Source: Clostridium sp. HBUAS56010
Lineage (GTDB): Bacteria; Bacillota; Clostridia; Lachnospirales; Lachnospiraceae
DNA: 64,000 bases
Assembly (NCBI RefSeq): GCF_007115105.1
Contig: NZ_SULJ01000006.1
Location: 124,498-188,497, forward strand
Reading direction: 5' to 3'
Part shown: one piece after another, positions 17,951-26,422 of the stretch
Position numbering within the stretch: the first letter of the stretch is position 1
Layout: each line of letters begins with the position of its first letter
The notes under the pieces: generated by a model
What the model saw: the letters and a program-made list of their open reading frames with translations, nothing else
What the model was told of the DNA's origin: nothing
Database searches by the model: none
Program-made: the position numbers and the translations under genes

Positions 17951-19216
17951 GTGGCATATGAAGGCTATAATCTTATTATAGCTTCACGGCTTGTCTCAAA
18001 GCTGTCTCGTTCAACGATTGGAACCGTAAATGTTAACACCAGGGTCAGGAGGTTTATTATTTTAAATTTATTAAAGAAAACAACAACCAAACGTTTTTTA
18101 TCCCGATTGCTATTGGCAATTTTGGTCATTATCTCATATAAACTGATTATGCACATGGCTGAGGTTATAACATGGCTGAAAGCGGGTTTTAAGATTTTAA
18201 CCCCATTTTTATATGGATTTGTCATTGCATATCTGTTAAATATGCCCTGTTCCGCTTTGGAACGATATCTAAAAAAAGCAAACGGGAATTTCTTAAAGAG
18301 AAGAGCAAGAGGAATCAGTGTTCTAATTGTGTATATTTTACTAATTATTATTATTGTTGTAACAATTAACACTATCATTCCTTCACTACAGAGAAATATA
18401 TCCGATTTTATTTTGAACTTTAATACTTACTATAATAATGCAGTAGAGGCAATCAAACAGCTTCCTCTTGAAAATACCGAAGAACTGGATCTGTTTTTTA
18501 CCACACTGCTAAACAAAGTCAGCTTGAAATCTTTACTGGAAACCATTGGTTTTACCAACATTGTCACATCAATGAATGTGATTTTTGGTTTTACTTCCGT
18601 GATCTTCAACGGGATTATCGCCATTATTTCTTCTATCTACCTGTTGCTGGAAACACACAATGCGAAAAAATATGTGATTCATCTGACTGAAATCTTTTTG
18701 TCTGAACGAACGAAAAAAGTGGTATTCCGGTATAGCCAGATAATAAGTGACAGTTTTAAGAAGTTCATCTCCTGTCAGCTTCTGGATTCCTGTATTCTGG
18801 GTGTTATCACAACGATTGAATTTACCATACTGGGTTCCAGACATGCTATGGCGCTTGGGGTCATGCTTGCTGTTTTAAACATTATTCCCTATTTTGGATC
18901 TATCTTTGGAACCATCATTGCCATCCTTGTGATTGCCAGCACCAACGGCATTGGAACCGGACTTGCAACTGCAGTGGTTCTGCTTATCACCCAGCAGATC
19001 GACGCCAATGTGATCCAGCCAAAACTTATGGGCAATTCTTTTTCTTTAAGTCCTGCTTTAATTGTAATCGGCATTTCCATCGGCGGAGCTGTGGCAGGAG
19101 TATGGGGCATGATTGTCGCCATCCCTATTATAAATATTATAAAACAGATTACCGATGATATTATTAAAGCAAGGGAAAATTATCTCTTGGAATCCTCTCT
19201 GCAAAAGGAAGAATAA
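17951..19216 (+). CDS. AI-2E family transporter (membrane permease)
   Basis: Up to 421 residues with about eight transmembrane helices and the family segment VLNIIPYFGSIFGTIIA near 310, then AVVLLITQQIDANVIQPKL. The family exports autoinducer-2 or ions; function here is not known. The start is uncertain. GTG at 17951 has GGAG 11 bp upstream, but the first 35 residues look unlike a transporter N-terminus and cover a perfect hairpin (17964-17982), while a textbook AGGAGG (18047-18052) stands 6 bp before an in-frame ATT at 18059 with no ATG, GTG or TTG close by. Confidence 0.82.
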   Translation: MAYEGYNLIIASRLVSKLSRSTIGTVNVNTRVRRFIILNLLKKTTTKRFLSRLLLAILVIISYKLIMHMAEVITWLKAGFKILTPFLYGFVIAYLLNMPCSALERYLKKANGNFLKRRARGISVLIVYILLIIIIVVTINTIIPSLQRNISDFILNFNTYYNNAVEAIKQLPLENTEELDLFFTTLLNKVSLKSLLETIGFTNIVTSMNVIFGFTSVIFNGIIAIISSIYLLLETHNAKKYVIHLTEIFLSERTKKVVFRYSQIISDSFKKFISCQLLDSCILGVITTIEFTILGSRHAMALGVMLAVLNIIPYFGSIFGTIIAILVIASTNGIGTGLATAVVLLITQQIDANVIQPKLMGNSFSLSPALIVIGISIGGAVAGVWGMIVAIPIINIIKQITDDIIKARENYLLESSLQKEE

Positions 19217-19233
19217 ATTTCTTTTTAAAACAG

Positions 19234-19267
19234 CAATCAGCCGTCACATTCCTGTGGCGGCTGATTG
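19234..19267. terminator. Terminator between AI-2E gene and amidase gene
   Basis: CAATCAGCCGTCACA (19234-19248) pairs with TGTGGCGGCTGATTG (19253-19267) around a four-base loop with one G-T pair; T-rich sequence follows on the plus strand and A-rich precedes it, so it may work both ways. Confidence 0.8.
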
Positions 19268-19273
19268 TTGGTT

Positions 19274-20008
19274 TTATTCCAATTCCTTCATTTCTTTTCT
19301 TGCCTTTTTCACATCCTGCAGGAACAGCTCCCACTGATCTTCATGAGCCACAAAATATCTGGGACAATCCTTGCCTGTGGCATCATAATGACGAATGACA
19401 TCTTTTTCCGTAAGCTTCAGATTGTTACATAACCATGCGGTAAACTGAACCAGAGAACCATATGTATCTTCATTAAACTTGCCGGTTTCATCGGGATGAC
19501 AGCATTCAATGGATACCGTATTCACATTTTTCTCTTTTGAAGTGGCATATGCCATCTCATAAAGAGGAATTCCCTGAACAATCTCTCCTTCCAGCCCAAT
19601 TATAAAATGACTGCTTGCGGATATTTTTTTCTCTCCGGTCTGATCCTTTAAACTATCAAAATACGCCATGTTCTGCCTGGCGGTAGTTCCTGGATTGGCT
19701 ACATAGTGAATGACAATTTCTTTAATCTCTGTCATCTCTGTCTGAGGTCTGGAATAACGGTTCGGGGTGATGAATTCCTGACTCACCCACTCCGGCATCT
19801 TAACCTTCTTTAAATCCACATAATTGTACTGAAATATAAAACTTATCCCCATTAACAGTACAGCCAGGGCAACTGTCAGCATCAACACATTTCTTACTAT
19901 GTATATAATTCGTTTTCGTTGTTGTCTTTTTTTGTACTTTCTTCGCCGCTCTCTTTCACGATTTCGTTGTTCGAGCGTTTCATTGTTTTTCTTCGTCTGT
20001 CTTTCCAT
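19274..20008 (-). CDS. Membrane-anchored N-acetylmuramoyl-L-alanine amidase (Amidase_2)
   Basis: 244 residues: a very basic N-terminus (residues 1-35), one transmembrane helix (about 36-58) and an external amidase_2 domain. Zinc ligands are likely the histidine in IVIHYVANPG near 98 and the one in VIRHYDATGKDCPRYF near 210; SSHFIIG and VSIECCH also fit the family. It would cleave the amide between muramic acid and the stem peptide. ATG with AGGAG upstream. Single gene. Confidence 0.87.
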   Translation of the reverse strand: MERQTKKNNETLEQRNRERERRRKYKKRQQRKRIIYIVRNVLMLTVALAVLLMGISFIFQYNYVDLKKVKMPEWVSQEFITPNRYSRPQTEMTEIKEIVIHYVANPGTTARQNMAYFDSLKDQTGEKKISASSHFIIGLEGEIVQGIPLYEMAYATSKEKNVNTVSIECCHPDETGKFNEDTYGSLVQFTAWLCNNLKLTEKDVIRHYDATGKDCPRYFVAHEDQWELFLQDVKKARKEMKELE

Positions 20009-20101
20009 GCCATAAACTCCTGCTCTGCCTTTCTAACAGTTTACGTCTGTTTGTAGGAAAAAGTCAACTAAAAGACAGGATTCCTGCTGTATTCATATTT
20101 T

Positions 20102-21676
20102 TTATTCTATCTTCACAGTTTCGCACACCTCTTCTATAACATCATGAAGCTTTTTTTCAACGGATTCATCACACAAAACTACAATCTTATCTCCTGCTGT
20201 CAAGGTTGTTTCCCCTGTTGGAACAAATTCTCCATCATTTCTCATAAGCGACACCAAAAGACAAGACACCGGCCAGAAAATTTCAGAAACCTTTCTCCCT
20301 TCTGCGTGACTTCCGTGATAAATCATTCCTTCTACCAGAACTTTATTTCCTGAGCAGATATTTTTTCTCTCAGGATTTAACTTTTTAAGAAGGCGATGAA
20401 GAAGCTGATCGTAAACAGGAGCACAATGGACCATGTCCGGAATCACATAAGCAACTAATGACACAATAGACAGCGTCAGCAAGTGCGAAAATCCCCCTGT
20501 CATTTCACTAATCAGAATAATTCCCGTAATCGGGGCTCGGACGATGGCAGAAAAATATCCAGCCATCCCCAGTATAATAAAATTGCTCAATAGACCATTT
20601 AGTGAGCCTGTCATCTGATTTACAATCTGAAAATAAATATTTCCAATTACAGCTCCCAGAACCAGAAGGGGCAAAAATATTCCTCCTGGTGCACCGGAAC
20701 CAAAGCTTATCATGGAAAAACTGAATTTCAATATAAAAAGGATGCAGAGTGCACCTGCCATTATAGATTCTGATGTCAGACTTTCAACTAAGGAATGACC
20801 TCCTCCCAAGATAACAGGATAAGTAAAACCAAAGATGCCAGCAAGCAAAAACGGTATAAAAATCCGGACAGTACCATTCGAAATTTTTTGAAATAAATCC
20901 TGAGTTTTTGAAAGACAGGTATTGTAAACAATTCCCATTCCTCCAAGAATGAAACCAAATAATATTACATGGCCATAGGTGCTTAAAGGCATCATCTGAG
21001 TAATCTGAAAATGAAAGACAGGTTGTAGTCCAAAGACATTTCTCGAAACAAAATCTGCGGTAATTGAAGCTGCCATGGTTGATAGCAGTACTTCTGCCGA
21101 AAAATGTTTATGTATTTCTTCCAGGGAAAACAGGACTCCTGCAATGGGCGCATTAAAGGCGGCGGAAAGGCCTGCACTGGCTCCGCAGGTGATCAGAAGT
21201 TTTTCTTCGGTCCTTGCCCTTTTTGTTATCCGTGAAAAGCCCTTAGCTGCCATGGCTCCCAACTGAATGCTTGGACCCTCTCTGCCCAGGGACAAACCAG
21301 AACCAATCGACAAGAGTCCGCCGCTAAGTTTTGCTAAAAGTATTTTCCACCAGCAGGGATCCAGTTCTCCAATCATCTCTCCCTCCACCTGCGGTATGCC
21401 GCTTCCCGAAATAAAGGATTCCCATTTTAAAAGCCCAGCCACAACCATTGCCATTGCCGCCAGGCAGAAAAACCATATAGGAATTACCCATAAATGAGTT
21501 TTTCCATAAGCCAGTCCCGACCGAAGCATTTGATCTGCACAGGTTAATAAATATCGAAAAAGCACTACCACAGCTCCAGAAACAGCTCCTGTGGCGATTC
21601 CTTCCAATATTAGCACATAGCGAAAAGTTCGAAAATGATGTATGGTGTTTTTTATGGAATGATCTTCTTCCTGCAT
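20102..21676 (-). CDS. ClC-family chloride channel/antiporter with TrkA-C domain
   Basis: 524 residues from ATG 21676, chosen because CAGGAGG precedes it. All ClC selectivity signatures are present: GSGIPQVEG near 82, GREGPSIQ near 122 with the gating glutamate, and GAPGGIFLP near 325. The last 80 residues form a cytosolic RCK/TrkA-C-like domain (TTLTAGDKIVVLCDE), as in many bacterial H+/Cl- exchangers. Likely acid or chloride homeostasis. Presence of the external gating glutamate favours an exchanger over a channel. Confidence 0.92.
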   Translation of the reverse strand: MQEEDHSIKNTIHHFRTFRYVLILEGIATGAVSGAVVVLFRYLLTCADQMLRSGLAYGKTHLWVIPIWFFCLAAMAMVVAGLLKWESFISGSGIPQVEGEMIGELDPCWWKILLAKLSGGLLSIGSGLSLGREGPSIQLGAMAAKGFSRITKRARTEEKLLITCGASAGLSAAFNAPIAGVLFSLEEIHKHFSAEVLLSTMAASITADFVSRNVFGLQPVFHFQITQMMPLSTYGHVILFGFILGGMGIVYNTCLSKTQDLFQKISNGTVRIFIPFLLAGIFGFTYPVILGGGHSLVESLTSESIMAGALCILFILKFSFSMISFGSGAPGGIFLPLLVLGAVIGNIYFQIVNQMTGSLNGLLSNFIILGMAGYFSAIVRAPITGIILISEMTGGFSHLLTLSIVSLVAYVIPDMVHCAPVYDQLLHRLLKKLNPERKNICSGNKVLVEGMIYHGSHAEGRKVSEIFWPVSCLLVSLMRNDGEFVPTGETTLTAGDKIVVLCDESVEKKLHDVIEEVCETVKIE

Positions 21677-21843
21677 TACGAATCCTCCTGTTTCATTTAT
21701 TACTTTGGTACATTTTCTACGTAGACAATTTAAAATTATATTCCTAATTATTACAGTTTGCAAGGAAAAGCAAAAACAAAAAAGCCAGTCTCGTTTTAAT
21801 AAATAAAACAACACTGACCTGTATTCGAAAAATAATCTGTATG

Positions 21844-22065
21844 CTAAGCAACGTTTCCCACCAGTTCTTCCGGGCAGGCGGCTTCATTATGACAGATGAT
21901 TTCCACCTGTCTTCCGATGCCAATGACCATAACTCCCATAAGAGACTTGCCATCTATAACCAAATGGTTATAGATAACATCAATTTGAAAATCGCACTTT
22001 TCTGCTCTTCCAACAAATGCAACCAACTCTTCTACCGTAGAAAATGTGTACGTTATATTCCGCAT
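21844..22065 (-). CDS. HPr-like phosphocarrier-fold protein without the active histidine
   Basis: 73 residues beginning MRNITYTFSTVEELVAF; an HPr fold is suggested by the IDGKSLMGVMVIG segment (compare the KSIMGVM region of HPr) and by length. The segment where HPr carries its phosphorylated histidine (G-x-H-A-R-P) is replaced by EELVAFVGRAE, so it cannot be phosphorylated in the normal way. Such degenerate HPr proteins are common in clostridia and their role is unknown. Start at 22065 chosen for AGAGGTG six bases upstream; a longer frame to 22224 lacks this. Confidence 0.7.
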   Translation of the reverse strand: MRNITYTFSTVEELVAFVGRAEKCDFQIDVIYNHLVIDGKSLMGVMVIGIGRQVEIICHNEAACPEELVGNVA

Positions 22066-22315
22066 CTGGCACCTCTTTTCATGAACGATTTTGGTTTTTT
22101 TAATTCTATCAAGTCCAAACAAATGGGTAATCGGTTTATAATATGTAGATTTTGTATTCATCTCTATTATTTCCATAGTATAGAAATTTATTCCCCAAAA
22201 ATATGAATTTTTCATGAAAAGCACTACCCAAAATCATTATCATCGTGTATAATCATATGGTTCACTCTTTTATAGAACAAGCATTGGTGCTTTGTAATGG
22301 ATAAGCGTCAGTCCT

Positions 22316-22404
22316 GGAGAAGTATCGAAGTGGTTGTAACGAGCCGCACTCGAAATGCGGTTGTCCGCAAGGGCACGTGGGTTCGAATCCCACCTTCTCC
22401 GCCA
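22316..22404 (+). tRNA. tRNA-Ser(CGA)
   Basis: Acceptor arm GGAGAAG pairs with CTTCTCC; discriminator G and an encoded CCA (22402-22404). The anticodon stem CCGCA/TGCGG encloses the loop CTCGAAA, giving anticodon CGA, which reads UCG. A long variable arm (TTGTCCGCAAGGGCA) and the T-arm GTGGGTTCGAATCCCAC complete a class II serine tRNA. Its 3' end is repeated imperfectly at 36736-36766, so it is the probable attachment site of the island that follows. Confidence 0.93.
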
Positions 22405-22408
22405 CAAA

Positions 22409-22442
22409 CCCGCACAGGGACACGCTCTGTGGGGGTTTTCCT
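22409..22442 (+). terminator. Terminator-like hairpin after tRNA-Ser
   Basis: CCCGCACAG and CTGTGGGGG flank a short loop and are followed by TTTTCC. A closely related hairpin (CCCGCACAGGAATGCG then TTCTGTGCGGATTTTT) occurs at 34593-34627, suggesting that the original tRNA 3' flank was copied or displaced. Confidence 0.6.
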
Positions 22443-22561
22443 TTACTCTTTTTGCTCTTTGTGGGCGGCTTTTTCTCGCTTTCTTCTTTCTGCGGCTCTG
22501 CTTTTTTAGGCTGTAACGCCTTGTGACGCAAATCATGGAAACGAATGCCATTGGAAGGCCC
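22425..22561 (-). pseudogene. Tyrosine-recombinase (integrase) remnant next to tRNA-Ser
   Basis: Read on the minus strand after a stop codon at 22562-22564, a short frame encodes NGIRFHDLRHKAL, matching the H-x-L-R-H box around the second catalytic arginine of phage-type integrases. It then runs straight into a lysine-rich tail (KKAEPQKEESEKKPPTKSK) that does not belong to an integrase, so most of the gene has been deleted. An integrase beside a tRNA 3' end is what an integrated element should carry. Only about 13 residues support the family call. Confidence 0.45.
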
Positions 22562-22657
22562 TTAAAAGCGCGCATTTAACCAACCTCTACATAATCGGTT
22601 GGATTATCGGCAGTTTAATTCAAATCGTAATATTTTGCTATTGGTCGACCAAGTATT

Positions 22658-23335
22658 TTATGAAATTAATCCTTTGTCTGTCCATCGATCTATAATACCT
22701 TTATATCGTGCTTTATTTCTAATAGCATGTGGCCTTAATATAAAATGAAACGCTATATAATTTAATATCCCCCCTCCTAATTTGTGTTTTACATTACATA
22801 AATCTTTATAAAATTGTCCTGTTATTACTTTTAATTTGTGAGTTGTTTTACTATCAATTTCATTCTTATTGTGTTCCACCTTAATTTTTAATGAACCGCT
22901 TATATGTCCCCCAGACACCTTAACTAATTTTTTTAGAATTGATAAAGCTGCGCCTCCTTCGGCATTTTCATAAGTAGTAAGTGTTATGCAGGGTTTGTTT
23001 TTTAAAAGCTGTTCAACCAGCAAATGAGCTCGATCTACAAATACTTTGAATTGTCCTGAAACATTACTACCATAGGTAGGGCTACCAAAAATAACTCCGT
23101 CACTATTTTCTATTTTTTTGCTAATATCCTCTATGCCGTCTTCTTTTATATGACAAAAGCCTGTTCGATAACAACTTAAACACCCATCACAGAATCTTGG
23201 CTTTATTTCCCCCAGATTATAAAAATAAATCTGAATGGAATTATCGGTAAGCATAAGATTCTCTTTCATCATACTCAATATTTTGCCAGTAGCCCCTTTA
23301 ACCCTAGGACTTCCATTAATAATTACTATTATCAT
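22658..23335 (-). CDS. NADPH-dependent FMN reductase / iron-sulfur flavoprotein-like
   Basis: 225 residues of the flavodoxin-like fold: N-terminal INGSPRVKGATGKIL binds FMN phosphate, CDGCLSCYRTGFC near residue 54 gives the four-cysteine pattern seen in iron-sulfur flavoproteins, and GSPTYGSNVSGQFKVFVDR near 90 is the second flavin loop. Probably a cytosolic quinone, nitro or azo reductase. Divergent from a TetR-type gene with shared repeats between them, so it is likely the target of that regulator. Confidence 0.82.
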   Translation of the reverse strand: MIIVIINGSPRVKGATGKILSMMKENLMLTDNSIQIYFYNLGEIKPRFCDGCLSCYRTGFCHIKEDGIEDISKKIENSDGVIFGSPTYGSNVSGQFKVFVDRAHLLVEQLLKNKPCITLTTYENAEGGAALSILKKLVKVSGGHISGSLKIKVEHNKNEIDSKTTHKLKVITGQFYKDLCNVKHKLGGGILNYIAFHFILRPHAIRNKARYKGIIDRWTDKGLIS

Positions 23336-23389
23336 AATAAATCCTCCTATTATGTCTTGAATATATTTCCAATGTCTTGTTAATGGTGC

Positions 23390-23454
23390 GGCACATAATT
23401 GTCACATGTGAGATTAATGTCACACTTGTGCCATCCGTTTGTTTTAAGTATAAT
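23390..23454 (+). promoter_or_regulatory. Shared operator and TetR promoter
   Basis: Inverted repeat GGCACA ... TGTGCC spans about 23390-23432 and contains two TGTCACA motifs, the first inside the 10-bp palindrome TCACATGTGA (23402-23411). The right end overlaps a promoter: TTGTGC (23426-23431), 17 bp, TATAAT (23449-23454). This suits autoregulation and control of the divergent flavoprotein gene. Confidence 0.55.
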
Positions 23455-23536
23455 AGATGTGAATAACCAAGGTCAATAGTTTTGAATTAAGTGCTACATT
23501 TCAAACACAAACGTGACATTTATAAGGAGCTAATAT

Positions 23537-24100
23537 ATGACACAAAAAACGAATCCTCTTATCATAAAATCTCAAAAATGGCTGGTAGATGCTTTGTTAA
23601 GCTTAATGAAACAAAAAGCTTTTAACCAAATTACTATAAAGGAAATTGCAGAGAAGGCTGAACTTGACCGCAGAACATTCTATCGGCATTTCTCTTCTAA
23701 GGAAGATATATTAAACCATTATATTGACAATCTATACAAAGAATATCTCTCCGACCTTACCAAAGCACCTGAACTTACGGTTTACTCTATTTCAAAAATA
23801 TATTTTGAATTTTGGGAGAACCATCTTGATTTTTTATTAATTATAATTCAAAATCATTTGCATTCTTTTTTATTAAGCAAATACAATGAATATTTACCAC
23901 AGATTTACAATTCGTTTGAAACTGGGAAACCTTTATCAACAAATTCGATTCCCTTTCAATATGCTCTTGCTTTTAAATCAGGTGGTTTTTGGAACATATT
24001 ATTTGAATGGGCTAAAAATGGTGCAATGCAGAAACCTCATGAAATGGCAAATATAGTTTTTAAGCTGGTAGGGAATAACTTAATGGAATTAGCAGATTAA
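23537..24100 (+). CDS. TetR/AcrR-family transcriptional regulator
   Basis: 187 residues. The helix-turn-helix occupies about 12-60 (FNQITIKEIAEKAELDRRTFYRHF is split here as ITIKEIAEKAELDRRTFYRH). The C-terminal half resembles the Firmicute-type TetR_C domain (YALAFKSGGFWNILFEWAKNG). It probably represses itself and the divergent flavoprotein gene. AAGGAG precedes the ATG. Confidence 0.85.
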   Translation: MTQKTNPLIIKSQKWLVDALLSLMKQKAFNQITIKEIAEKAELDRRTFYRHFSSKEDILNHYIDNLYKEYLSDLTKAPELTVYSISKIYFEFWENHLDFLLIIIQNHLHSFLLSKYNEYLPQIYNSFETGKPLSTNSIPFQYALAFKSGGFWNILFEWAKNGAMQKPHEMANIVFKLVGNNLMELAD

Positions 24101-24177
24101 CGAAGCTGATAACAGGTAAAAACTACCCCAAACCCGGCTTTTGTTGCGTCATTTCGCTGACGCTCATTCCTTATTTT

Positions 24178-24201
24178 ACTTCGGGCCACTTGGCCCGAAG
24201 T
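24178..24201. repeat. Perfect 11-bp inverted repeat beside a second hairpin
   Basis: ACTTCGGGCCA-CT-TGGCCCGAAGT is a perfect palindromic hairpin. Thirty bases to its left GCGTCA-TTTCGC-TGACGC (24147-24164) forms another. Neither has a T-run on either strand, so simple termination is unlikely. Paired hairpins in mobile DNA can be transfer-origin or recombination sites; that is speculation here. Confidence 0.55.
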
Positions 24202-24212
24202 TCCCTAAACGC

Positions 24213-24332
24213 TCAAAGTGTAACAAGTTTTGCAATGTGTTTTAAGAGTTCCGAATATTGTTTCCATAGCTCTGCATAGCCACGAGTTTTATTTCCACAT
24301 ATAGGACATAAAACCCATTGAATTTCATTCAT
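24213..24332 (-). pseudogene. Truncated cysteine-rich KTR-type small protein
   Basis: A 39-residue frame with a strong GGGGGGAG ribosome site starts MNEIQWVLCPICGNKTR, the usual beginning of the cysteine-rich KTR proteins carried by clostridial conjugative elements. The second half (GYAELWKQYSELLKHIAKLVTL begins at residue 18) lacks the second Cx2C pair, so the gene has been truncated and joined to other sequence. It may still be translated. Confidence 0.55.
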
Positions 24333-24347
24333 AGCTCCCCCCATTAT

Positions 24348-25169
24348 CTAATTGTATTTTATGTGGTCTTTATCAGTCGGAATACCATTAATTACCGTTT
24401 TCCAAGTGCCGTTTTGTAACAACTCGTATTCTTCAAAAGCACAGGGCAATCCATTTGCAGTAGCTATGTTACTGCTATCCATGAGTTGAAAATGCAGATG
24501 AGGAGCAAAGGAGTTTCCAGAATGACCTACTCTGCCAATAACCTCACCTTTTTTTATATCTTGACCAACTGAAACTTGAATAGACGCTGTTTGAAGATGT
24601 ACCAATGCAGCATACACATTATCTCCGCATTCTATAATAATGTAGTTACCTGCAACCGATTGAACATCATCTGTTTTGGGGTCGAAATAATGTGCATTTT
24701 TATAAGCATTAGCCATATCGGAGCGTAAATTTGTTCGTTCACGTTCTTCATATCCGTCTTGAGCTTGAATAACAGTTCCATCGCAAGGGGAGTATACTTC
24801 CTGTTCCCAACAATAGTATTCTTTCAATGGCATTCCATGCAAAAGATATTGTGCTAAACTGCCACGATAAGCAGGAAAGCCAAACCTTTCCCAATCCACT
24901 TGGATAAAATCATACGCATATCTTGTTCCTAACTGGTTTGTTCCGTGACTTGGGATTTTTGTCCCCGGGGTGTTGGGCGAAAGCCATTCACCTCTCAGAG
25001 GAAATCCTACAATAATTGGGTCTTTCATTTCATTCATTATCCTCCGTTTATTTTTCCATTGATTAAAAGCAGGCACTATTGTGATTGCAAGCAGTAACAA
25101 CACAAAAATTATAGTCCTATTTCTTTTTCTGATTTTATTGTCATTTGCACTTTGCAGTCCTCTATTCAT
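24348..25169 (-). CDS. M23-family (LytM) metallopeptidase, membrane anchored
   Basis: 273 residues: one N-terminal transmembrane helix (about 19-37) then an external M23 domain. Metal ligands are visible as HGTNQ near 76 with the following DF, and HLHFQ near 225 (family HxH); GEVIGRVGHSGNS precedes it. The family cuts glycyl or D-amino-acid bonds in peptidoglycan. Its start overlaps the stop of the upstream TetR gene by 8 bp, so the two form a self-regulated operon. Unusual cargo for a regulator pair; it might modulate immunity to a wall-active agent. Confidence 0.85.
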   Translation of the reverse strand: MNRGLQSANDNKIRKRNRTIIFVLLLLAITIVPAFNQWKNKRRIMNEMKDPIIVGFPLRGEWLSPNTPGTKIPSHGTNQLGTRYAYDFIQVDWERFGFPAYRGSLAQYLLHGMPLKEYYCWEQEVYSPCDGTVIQAQDGYEERERTNLRSDMANAYKNAHYFDPKTDDVQSVAGNYIIIECGDNVYAALVHLQTASIQVSVGQDIKKGEVIGRVGHSGNSFAPHLHFQLMDSSNIATANGLPCAFEEYELLQNGTWKTVINGIPTDKDHIKYN

Positions 25170-25791
25170 TACTTGAAGTGTAAAACACTTTTTTTAGTTC
25201 ATCAAAATATTCATCAAGCGTTTGTAGGATTGTTTGATAATCTATTTCTTGATTCGAGCTATTGTGAATATCAGCTAATATTTGATTTGTAAATCCAATA
25301 TTAGCCCATAAAATAAATTGCTTGCATTTTTCAACATCCAATCCCTTTCGGAATTTAGTTGTATCCATTGTGTCGAATAACTGGGTACTGCATGATGATA
25401 ACTTGCTCCTTTTTTTGAGCTCCTCATTTAATTCATCAGAGTTAGTTGTGGCAGAAAGTTTGCTAAACTCAAAAATCCACGGATACAGTTTTAGAAACTT
25501 GATTTGAAGAATATATGATTGCCTTAATCTGTCAAAAATATCTTGTTGAAATAAGTCCAATTTTAAGTAATATTCTTTATCAAGCAAGTTAAAAAAATAA
25601 TCATATACGCACAGGAAAAGTTCCTGTTTCGTACCCACATAATGGAACAATAGTGGTTTGGATATTTCAGCATCTTTTGCAATTATATTTGTGGATGCTT
25701 TATCAAATCCTTTTAATGCAAATTCCTTTAAGGCCGCATTCAAAATGGCGTTACGCTTCACTGGTTCTAAAGACATTAGTTTGCTTTTCAT
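25162..25791 (-). CDS. TetR/AcrR-family transcriptional regulator
   Basis: 209 residues with an N-terminal helix-turn-helix (KRNAILNAALKEFALKGFD, then STNIIAKDAEISKPLLFHYVG) and an all-helical ligand domain. First gene of the pair with the M23 peptidase. A perfect 17-bp palindrome lies 17 bp upstream of its ATG and is the likely autoregulatory site. Confidence 0.87.
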   Translation of the reverse strand: MKSKLMSLEPVKRNAILNAALKEFALKGFDKASTNIIAKDAEISKPLLFHYVGTKQELFLCVYDYFFNLLDKEYYLKLDLFQQDIFDRLRQSYILQIKFLKLYPWIFEFSKLSATTNSDELNEELKKRSKLSSCSTQLFDTMDTTKFRKGLDVEKCKQFILWANIGFTNQILADIHNSSNQEIDYQTILQTLDEYFDELKKVFYTSSNE

Positions 25792-25807
25792 AAGTCCAGT
25801 CTCCTTT

Positions 25808-25824
25808 TTGACCTATTAGGTCAA
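25808..25824. promoter_or_regulatory. 17-bp perfect palindromic TetR operator
   Basis: TTGACCTATTAGGTCAA is perfectly symmetrical about its central T and lies between the ribosome site and the promoter region of the TetR-M23 operon. Size and symmetry match TetR-family operators. Confidence 0.7.
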
Positions 25825-25931
25825 TGGTGGTTTTTTTAGCTTTCAACTTTTCTAAAAATAAAATTGCAGAGTTAATATCCTCTAAAAGATACTATTTAAA
25901 TATCTCTAAAACCTTTTCAAATGTCATAATT

Positions 25932-26300
25932 TTAATCCATTCCTTTTAATTTTGTTATTATGATTTTTCTTTTAGCACTCCCATCATAGTGGAAGTAAAT
26001 CATTTTTAAAGGATACGGATGACCATCCTGCAGATTACTTTCAGCCACGACAGTCTGCTGCAAATCAATGGTATTGGATTTGTTCAGCCGGTTTTTATTG
26101 GCGGCATTGCTAATGATTTTCTTTTCCTCCACCGCCGTAAGATGGCGGGTATAGATGCGCAGAGTTATGCCGTCCTTTTCTCCCAAGTGGTAGAGGATTG
26201 CCTGTTCCTCGGTGGCGGTGGGGATGGGGGCTTTCTTTTTCTTGCCATTGGCGTTTCTTCCTTTCTGGTTTGGATTTGGGGTATAGCAAAAGCTGCCACA
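25932..26300 (-). pseudogene. Remnant of an uncharacterised mobile-element protein
   Basis: A minus-strand frame without a convincing start runs through NANGKKKKAPIPTATEEQ and continues as EKDGITLRIYTRHLTAVEEKK to a stop at 25932. I do not recognise the family. The 5' part (about 26241-26370) is repeated in decayed form at 35464-35590, where internal stops are present (matching peptide RRNADGKK). It is divergent from the broken GNAT gene in both copies. Confidence 0.4.
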
Positions 26301-26422
26301 TTTCGTGACGGCTTGAAGTAAAATGATTCACTTTGATAGAGAAGTGAGGTATAATTATCTTCACAATTAGAAGAACGGTATTCAAAAATACAAGTTATTT
26401 ATTATGCTTCATAGGAGACCTT

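Noticed and set aside
22262-22531. Minus-strand reading frames across tRNA-Ser that look like GFEPTCPCGQPHFECG or WDSNPRALADN
   Set aside because: These are the familiar artefact of translating a serine tRNA on the opposite strand, not genes; only the separate HDLRH segment upstream was kept as an integrase remnant.
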